Source of the DNA: Talpa occidentalis
Lineage: Eukaryota > Chordata > Mammalia > Eulipotyphla > Talpidae
Length of the DNA: 64,000 bases
Assembly: GCF_014898055.3 (NCBI RefSeq)
Contig: NW_023605194.1
Location: 96,975,258 to 97,039,257, forward strand
Direction: 5' to 3'
Part shown: in pieces, positions 11,601 through 21,300 of the stretch
How positions within the stretch are numbered: position 1 is the stretch's first letter
Layout: every line of letters begins with the position of its first letter
The notes under the pieces: model-generated
Seen by the model: only the letters and a program-made list of their open reading frames with translations
The model's database searches: none
What the model was told of the DNA's origin: nothing
Position numbers and translations under genes: made by a program

Positions 11601-14600
11601 TTCAGATTCTTCTCTCCCAGAATCTTTCCTCTTCTTTTATTCTCAGCTAATCACATCACCAGTCACCCTGGACTCTTCCATCTTCATCACCCAAAAGCTG
11701 CCCAATTTACCATTTTAACACTTACTAAAATCTCTTCTTCATTTCCAGCCATCTTACTTTTCTCATCTTCCTAGTACCTCGTTCAACCCCAAGGCTCCCG
11801 ATTGGCCTCCCTGCCTTGTCTTCTTCAGGCTCCCTTCCCTCACTTCCTCAGGGTGTGAACTCTGTGGGGGCAGACCTGATCACGGTATCTCTGTGCTTAA
11901 AACCCTTCCTCAGCTCCCCATGTCTCTAGGGTCCCATGTTCTTTTGCAGACACTACAGGGTCCTTGTGACCCAGCCCTTCTACCTTATCTTCTGTGGAAT
12001 CTGCTGGAACTAAAATGTTCATTCCTTGCTATTTCAGCTGTCCTTGACACTGTTCATTTTTTTCTGCCTAAAATGTCCTCACATCACCACACAGATTACC
12101 TCCTGTCCAGATTCATTTTAGGCACCAGCTTCCCCAGGAAATCACTCCTGAAATTCACAAGCTGGATTTGATGCCTTTTCTTTATGGCCCTTGATAACTA
12201 AGGCTTAATTCTAAGGCATTACCTTCCATATCTTCATGTCTTGAGACCCCACTAAAATCATAAGCCTGTCCCAGCCATGATTTATAGGTTCATCATGTTT
12301 GAAACCTTGGTGCACACCACAGTACTCTGATAAAACAGCTGTTCAGGAATATGTCATGAACAAGTCTGAATTGCAGTTCCACGTGTTCCACATCAGCCAT
12401 GATAAGTTATTATTCTTCAGGTCAAGTATAAATGATATTTTCAAACCAGCACTTATAGATGAAACTTGAAATGTCATGCTGGCTATAATAGGTAAAATGA
12501 AGAGGTCGTGGGGTTTCTTGAAACCTGTTTTGAAACATTTCCATAGAAGGACACGTCTCACTAACTCCATATTGCATCTCACTTCATTTTCATCCAAAAT
12601 TCAGCCTATTACAATCCATCCTATTATTTCTTACTTCTGTTAAGCACGGGACCTATACTGAAGTCACTTGTGTATCCTCTGACTGTATGACTTTTAGAAT
12701 CACTTTCTTCTTCTCAGGGAAGAAGCATTAGCCTCTCACCAATGAATGTTTTTTCTGTGCAAAAATATTTCCAATTAGATACTTGTTATTCTATTGTTAC
12801 TGAGCTTCTCAAAATCAACCTAGGAAGTTTTGCACAAGAAACCATCATTCTGGCTCCATTTTTTTCTCTCAATATTTTTAGAGAGACTTTGCCCCAAGCA
12901 ATAATTAGTACTGTAAGTCCAGTTTTTAAGTCATCGTTGTACTCTCTCTGGAGACTTTCAATAGCTTATTTTGCAATTTACATAAGTGTGGTGTCCTTGA
13001 AAGTAATCCTGACAAGCACAATCACTCTGTAGGCTGGTGGGTGTTTTATAGCTTTGGAGGGGAATATACAGGCTCCTTTCATTCTTTGCTGGGGGGCCGA
13101 CTAAGTGCCCTGCCTGCTCTGTCACAGGAGGAAATCAGTCCTTTGGAGAACGCCATAGAGACCATGGAGCTCACCAATGAGAGGATCAGCAACTGCGTGC
13201 AGCAGCATACCTGGGACCGCTCCCTCCCCGTGCATACCCTCTCCATGCTGCTCAGCGGCATTGTCGACCCTGCTGTTATGGGGGTTTTTCCAACTATGAA
13301 AAGGTGGGTGCAGGCTGGCATCCCTCCCAGACTCTAAGCCCCTGTGAGTCTCAGTACCTCCCACAGAGGATGGTGCAGCTGGTGAATTTGTCTATCACAC
13401 CTTCTCAGAGATTTTCATTCTCCCTTTTTTAAATGGGGAGATGAGATGAATGAAAAGCTCAACTCCTAGAGACCCTCAATCACCCAACCACTGTCTGCTA
13501 AAGAGTTACCCCAATATAATTGAATGGTCGACCTGGTAAACCTGAGGTTGACACCCCACTACTGCCTTTCTCACTCCCTTTCTCCCCTGAGAGGTGGAAA
13601 GCTTACAAGTGGACTCCAGACCTGAGGGTGCTCCAGAATCAGGCAATGTCTGTGGGAAAGGCAGAGCCACGTTCCATCAGAGTTAGCTTCTAGCAGCCCC
13701 CACCTGACAAGGTGTGCCATAGCTGTATGGACAGATTCCAATTTAACTGTTACTACACTTAAATGAGTTCAACTGAGTCTTGCTGTCCATTTTTCTGGAA
13801 AAACATGCCAGGAGTGCTCAGGGCATGTGAATCCATCACATAGGGTTTGGATGTGGCACCATCTTAAAAGGGGGTTGTGCATTCAGTAAGAAGAATTCAG
13901 TTAAGTATAATTAATAGAGACAGGATTTTTAATTATTAGGTATATCTTTATGACCAAATAATTTTGGGGTCCTCTTGAATATAAATAAATTTGACAATTA
14001 CACCCCTGTGGGCTAGCCTGGGGAGTGGGAAGGAGACAAATGAGAAGGCGACTGGGCATCAGTGGGCTGACTCTTGCTTCCGTCACACACAATATCCTAG
14101 CAAGACCAGGGGATCACCTCTCTGAAGCCTGCCTTCCACTGACCACTCTGTGTTCTTGGACCAGATGCTCAACCTGTCTGGGCCCCAGCCTTTGCATCTG
14201 AGAAAAAGGAGCGTGTGCTAATTCTCACTCGCATGTCTTCTGCTTTCAGGCTTTTTTCACAGAAAAGTACTTGCAGGAGCATCCTGAAGATCAGGAGAAG
14301 ATTGAGCTGCTCAAGCAACTGATTGCATTACAGGTATGCCTCGGGCAGGTGTGGGGCAGACAGGGCTCCTTGGTAGTGGCCACAGTGCAGGACACCAGTG
14401 GCGCAGTGGTTGAGCGCTGGGTTGCGAAGCTGCCCGAGGGTATAATGTACAAGCCCACTTTTAGGCCTACTTTTTTTTAATGCCATAAGGAAACACCACC
14501 TATATTTATTTGTTTGGCCTGGAGACCTAGGAAGGCACCTCTTTAGAGTGCATGCTGTTGAGAGGTGCCATCCAGATTCCCCAGTTGGTTTCCCAGCCTG

Positions 14601-17600
14601 TGCCTTCTGCTGAGAAATGTTGGCTCCTTGGCCTCAGCTTTCCTCCCTCGCTTTTGTGAACAGTGGGAGAAAGTGCAGCCAGGAATTCAGTCTGAGGCTG
14701 AAACCATCCATTGCTTCTCCATAGAAGTGGCCTTCAGCTCAGGGAGATTTGTCTAATCTGTTGGCCTTCCCTGTCTGGGGCCTGCTTGTGACCTTGGTGT
14801 GTAGCTTCTCTGCATCCCTGACCTGAGGGCCTCCATCTCCAAGCCCGACATGGAGGAGCAGCATTTCAAAGCCTGGGCCTGCCACTTTACCTGCTCCTCC
14901 TTTCACAACCCCCAAATCTGAATGACCACTCTTCCTAAATCATATTTCATTCATCTCATGTCCCTTTCTAAGATGCCTTTGCTATCAGAGGGAATCCGCA
15001 TCCACGGAGAGAAGCTGACGGAGCAGCTGAAGCCGCTGCATGACCGGTTATCTTCCTGCTTCCGGGAACTCAAGGAGAAAGTTGAAAAGCTCTATGGGGT
15101 TATAACACTGGTAGGCACAGAATTGTCTGTTTGTTTTTGTTTTGTTGTGTTGTGTTTTGTATTGTTATTATTTTTTCCCCTGACATCTTATTTGGTTCTC
15201 CTATAAGTGAAAAACATCCGATATTTTTCTTTTTCCTCCTTATTTCACTGAGCATAATTCCTTCTAGCTCCATCCACGTTGCTGCGAATGGCATGAGTTT
15301 ATCTTTTTTAATTGCTGAATAGTATTCTACTGTGTATATATACCACATCTTCTTATAAACCAGAGACATGCTAAAGGGGAGGAGGAGGGAGAGGGATCAG
15401 AGGGAGAGCCACAGGGGACTTTGGTGATGGTGCACAGGTGAAGGAAATTCTATGGATGGTGCACGGGTGAAGGAAATTCTATGGACTCTACACCTGGAGG
15501 TGGTGGGGCTAGCAAACATTGTTTAAAAATGAACCATGATGTGGTGGCACAGTGGTTGAGCACTGGGTTGCAAAGCTGCCCGCAGCCTTTGCAGCACAGG
15601 TTCGATCCCCAGCCGCTGGGCGAGGGTCCCACATGGCGCACAGACCTCTCCTGCCGCCCACTGCTCCCCTCAGCAGTGTACTTTGTCAGTCTGCTTGTTC
15701 TGCTCTCCGCTCTGGCTCTGGCGAATTCTCTCACCCTCCCATGCTTCTGTCTATACCCCAGTGCTTGTATAAATAAATAAATCTTTAAAAAAAAAATGAA
15801 CCATGATGTAAAAAATATATAAAAAAAATAAATAACACTGGCAGGTTTTTCCTAATTTCTTTACCTTTAGTGCTATTGACTCATTTTGCAGATGCCAAAT
15901 GAGTCATGGTAGCATGGGCTTGGCATGCCAATATGGGGGCAGGTAGGAGAAAACTAGTCAACATTGACCTTCAACTGCCATTTTGCTAGATAGGGGTTCT
16001 CAAACTTGACCCACCTTCAGAACCACCTGGAAAGCTTGTGACAAGACAGGTTTCCAGGCCACCTTCCCAGAACATTTCATTCATTAGGTTTGGGGTGGGG
16101 CTCAAGAATTTGCATTTCTAGTGTGCTCCCCAGTGGAACTGATGCCAGGGTCTGGGGTCCACACTGTGAGAACCAACCACCTGCCAGAAGAGGGTGCTTT
16201 CTAACCCCAGACACTGGTATTTGTCCTGTCTAACCCAATTCTTCCCCCCCCCCCCACCTTGGGGTGGAAAATGACTTAAAAAAAATAATTTACTGTAAGA
16301 AACCCAATTCTAAAATTTTTCCAAATCTTCTATTTTTTTATTTTGATGAAAACTTTACTCTTTTCACACCTTTGAAGGAGAGAAAGACTTGTTAGATCCA
16401 CTTGCAATGCATATTGCTGATTTCATGATTTTTTTTTTGACAGTTCTAACACCATTTTTCACAGTTACAATTTTTTTTCCTCTTGAGAAGTTGGGTGGAG
16501 GAGTGTATGTGCCAACCTCTTCTCTCCAAAAGTTGGCTGTAGGCTTGTTTCCAGCTTTATTTATCTGCTCCTTCACCTTGCTCTCTTTAAATGTCCTAAT
16601 GTTTCATTCCCTGATGCTCAAATTCTCTTTCCTCAGTTCCGAGCTCTGAACTACTTTTCTGTACTCTTCTCCCTACCCCATACTTCCATCTCCACTCCCC
16701 GTTTTTCCCAGAGTATCTTGTTGATTATCTTTTTCATTTGCCTGAGAGTTTCTTCATGTCTTCCTAAGAATTCGCCTCCTGCCTTACTGCCAATAAAGGC
16801 TTTTCTTCTAGGAACATTTGACTCCATCACAAAGACTCTAACTTTGACCCAATGAGTTTAGCTGTTAGTAAAATGAGGCCAATCTTAGCATGTAAATCTG
16901 ATAGGGTGGCATGTGAAGATAATCATTTCTTCTGGTGCCATCTTTTAAGAGAGATCAATGCTCCTTTATTCCCTAAGATTCATCAGATTGAGTTTCAGAT
17001 CTGTAACTTCACTCTAAAATTCTTCTCTTAGGCCAATATTCCATTTTTTACATGACCAAAAGAAGCTAAACTGGAGAAGCAAAGGTTTTCCTATTTTATT
17101 GATAAATAATGCACATCTTTGTCCTCTTTCATATGTCTGACAGTAACTGATGATGCATTTTTCCTTAATCTTAGAAACAAAGTAGGTTTAACTGAAGTTG
17201 TATTTATAACTGAGAAAATAGGTCTCTATGGTATTTAGCCACCGAGGCAGTACAGGCACAGACCAATCGGGATGAGGTGCCTTTGCCACAGACAGCGGGG
17301 ATGGGTGCTGCACCAGTTCTTCTGGGCTGAGCAGCAGGATCGTATCTTCTTCAGCCCCCCAACTTGACTGAGAGGAAGCAGAGCCGCGCGGGGTCTATGG
17401 TGCTGCCCTACATCATGTCGTCTACTCTGCGAAGATTGTCCATCACCTCGGTGACTTCCTCTGTGGTTTCCACTTCCTCAAACTCATCAGATAATGCTCC
17501 TTCCAGACCTGGGTCTGATGGGTAAGAGTTTGACCTTCAGCCTTCAGGAGGGGTGGGATGACCTCTAACTGAGGTTTGCTTTTGGCCACTGCAGTGGCAT

Positions 17601-18273
17601 ATGGCCAGTGTGATACATCTTTGCCTTCAGGGAAAGAATTCAGGGTAGGTGGCTTATTCTCATGAATCTTTTGTTTCGTTCATTCTCATGAATCTTCGTC
17701 ATGAGGAATATTTTTACTTACATAATGATGACAACAATTAGGATAAATGAAAAAAAAACCTCACCCATAACACACATCCTGTCACCCACCCTATCACATA
17801 TCAGTTCAATATTCTGTGTTAATTTATAATTATTGCTTGATTTTTTTAATCTCAATTTTAAAGACTTCTGTAATTTTGAATAGGTAATGTAATCACATGA
17901 CATAAAACTCGAAGGTTCAAAGTCATGCAGTATGAAAAACCCTCTTTCAGTCCCCAACTCCCAATTACCAGTTCCCATCTCCAGAGGCAAGTGATGTCAG
18001 CCTTCAGGTGCCCAATGTGCTCCCGGCAGCTCTGTATCCACACACAAGCAATGCCTCCAGGTGTGTTCTCACCTGCAGTGTTTTCTATGAGTAGCACCAT
18101 GTAATACTCCCTACCCCTTGCTTTTCTCACTTATGTACCTTGAAGATCAAGCATTTCACAATTTCCGGTACTTCTGCACCTTGACACATTCAGCAGGTCC
18201 CGTGGAGGGGCCCTTGGTTGATTTTAATCTTTTACTCGCACAATGGTGTCAGTGAGGAACCTTTCAAATAAGT

Positions 18274-18338
<65 letters not shown>

Positions 18339-21300
18339 AGGGAGAATAGTAATATGAGAAAATCTGAGAGAGAGAGAGAAAGAAAATAGTAATAGGAGAA
18401 AATCCCAGAGTGCAGTTGCTCTATCAAAGACATATAGTTGCACTTTTCAAAATTATTCCCAAAGTGACTCCCACAGTGAATAGCAGTTGTGCCAGTTCAC
18501 AATCCCTTCAGCAACGTGCAGAGTGCCTGGTGACCCAGACCTTGTCACCCTTGTCACTTGTTAAGGTCTGGTTCATCTTTGGATGTTTGCCATTCTGGTG
18601 TGAATTTATAGTTGTGTTATTTCTGTTTAAGAGTAAAATAGTTAATATTTTACCAATTGTAAAATTAGTGTATGTATGTGTAAGAACTTTTCAAAGTACT
18701 AAAAACTTTTAAAAGAGCAAAATGCTTGTAACGACAGCACTCAGAGATAAACACTGTTAAAGTTTAGTTATATATTATATGATATGAATCAGTATATACA
18801 CATACATTGTATGGAAGTGGAACAGCATTGCATATGCCATTTTTTTCACCTACTACTTAATATACATGATGATGATTTAATGTCATTCTTTTATTATTAG
18901 ATATACATCAAGACAGCTGATTATTCCTAAATTTAAAATTCCCTATTATGGCAATTACCTGTCCATATGACCTGTCCAAATGGCCCCTCCCTGGAAATCA
19001 AATGTTTAGCGTTTCTTAAATTATTTATCCTTCCTTTTCCATTGACACAGATATCTTTACATAATTGCAACTATAACAGATATAGTTTAGTGATTGGCTT
19101 TTCTACCTTTTTACTATAAGTAAATCCCATGTTGCTGAATAATCTTTACTGTCAGTTTTTATGGAGACAAATAAAGAAACTGAGGATGAAAAGATTATCT
19201 GCCTGGGGTCACCCAACAAGTAAGTATATGTAGGATTTGAACACAGGCTGTCTGGCTCCCAAGTGTGTGCTAAGTACATAAAGCAACTATTTATTTTTAC
19301 TATGTGAATTCTCTGCCTGTAAGTTTAAGTAGACCTTCTCTTACTGGGATAGAATAAACATTCACTAATATTTTCTCTCAGTACTTTAATGGTCTCATTT
19401 CTGTACATACATGCCTTGAAATGTTGAAATGATTGTTGGCATTTCAGGCTTAGACCCTGAGAGGGAAGTGATAGGTCAAGATTCAGTTGAGTAGGCTTTT
19501 CAGGAGTAAATGCTGACTGCCGGCTGACCAGTGTTTTGTGGCTTTGTCCTTGGTCTTGGCTGGTAGGTCAATTCTGGAGCCACTTCTGGAGCGCAGGGCC
19601 TCATCAGGTGCCAGAGTAGAAGATCTGCCCCTCAAAGAGGACAATGAGAACCGGATCAGCAAGTTGAAGAGAAAAGACTGGGGCCTGAGCAAGTCCCAGG
19701 TCATTGCTGAGAAAGCACCGGAACCTGATCTGATGGTAAAAAAAAAAAAAAATGTAAAGCCCTGGAGGTTTGCCACCTCCTCCCTCATAGCCAGGCACCT
19801 TGCCAATCACTTCATAGCCTCAAGTCATGAGACAGAAGCCTGGCTCTGGTCTCAGGACACAGCAGCCTGTGGTGGCGTCAGAGCTCAGAGGGGGCTAAGA
19901 AAAGCCAGCACAGAAAATCAACTCTCTAAATCAATATTGCTGCAAGATCTTGTCTTTACAACATAAACATGTGGGTGGATGCTTGGAGTTGCCGTTCTCA
20001 CCGCGTTCCATGAGTCAGTTCAAACGTTGTCATTTCTCGTCTTCTAACTTTAAAAAAATAAAAATAAAAAAATAAAACCTACTTCTTCTATAAACCACAT
20101 CAAGTTGTTAAGTGTGGCAAGACCACCCTTCCCTGAGAATCAGAGCAGCTGATTTCCAGTCTAAATGACACAGCCCAACTGTGGTCAAAATCAAGTGTGT
20201 GGCCAATGAGAAAATAATGCCTACTAGTGTCTCCACCCTGGGGCCCAGCACACTCTGTGATAGGCTTAAAAATGGCTCCTGGAATGGTGCCTTTTAACAA
20301 GGTCCCATCTAGCAGCCAACCTTTGTCACCATAAGAATATTGTGTTGTGTTGTGTTTCCCCCTGTACTAGAGCCCGACCAGAAAAACACAAAGGCCAAAG
20401 AGTCTCCAGTTGGTGGACAGCCGGCTGACACCATTTCATGCTTCTTCACCTTCTCAGTCAATGCCCCTGAGTCCGCCTCCACTCACTCCTAAAGCTACCA
20501 GGACCCTAAGTAAGTTTTCCTATATCCCTCACACTCCATTCCATCAGGAATAAATAGAATGTGTTGATGAAGCTGGGGAATTTTTAACCACATCTGCCAC
20601 AAAATATATGAGACTGTTGTAAAGTTGGTTCCGTTGGCGTGGTGGGAGTACACAATTGGACTAGAATTTGGCAGAAGCCCTTGGGTTGCTAAGACGCATT
20701 AATGTGTTCAAATCATGATCCGAAGGGCTCACTGACCCTTGTCCAGCTGTGAAGTTATAAATGAGGTGGATCTGGACAAGGGCCAGACAAAAATCAAGTA
20801 ACTTATGAACTATTAGGTAAATAGCCTGTATTTTATAAAGAGAATGGTTCAAAATAAGGACGTGTAACAGATCTGTTGCATATACTACTTAGAGTCAGGC
20901 TTGGAGAGTGAGCAACACACAATGCTTGAGAAGAAATTACAAAGTACTTTTGAAACAAAGGCATAAAGGAGGGGTAAATCACTTGTGCCAAATGGGAGGC
21001 AGTGGTCAGCCGTGAATTAAATATTATCACGTAGCTTCCTGGAGGGAATGGATATTGTGCCCTTTAAATGACCAAATTCAGTTTGTTTATAATTAACCAA
21101 TAGTCACGTAACAGGACTTTTTCTGAGCACCTGGGACAGAAATGCCAGAGAGCAGTGTAAAAAAGCTTCATTCTAGAAAATACTCTCATTTTCATTATAA
21201 TAGTGAAAACCTTCGACAAAAGATTTTTAGTTCAGAACTTCTTGTAAAGCCATTTGATGAATGGACATTTGTTACAAGGGGTAAGAGCTCCTTTCCATTC

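Larger units (their letters stand above)
17522..19566. other. DOCK5 intron
   Basis: Compound microsatellite and MIR; the text around 18440-18620 and 18780-19140 has the look of an old LINE 3' end but cannot be assigned. Confidence 0.6.

Noticed and set aside
17240..17540. Minus-strand open frame ending in [12 protein letters not shown], suspected processed pseudogene
   Set aside because: The plus strand of the same DNA is DOCK5 exon j with correct splice sites and phase; the minus frame is its shadow.
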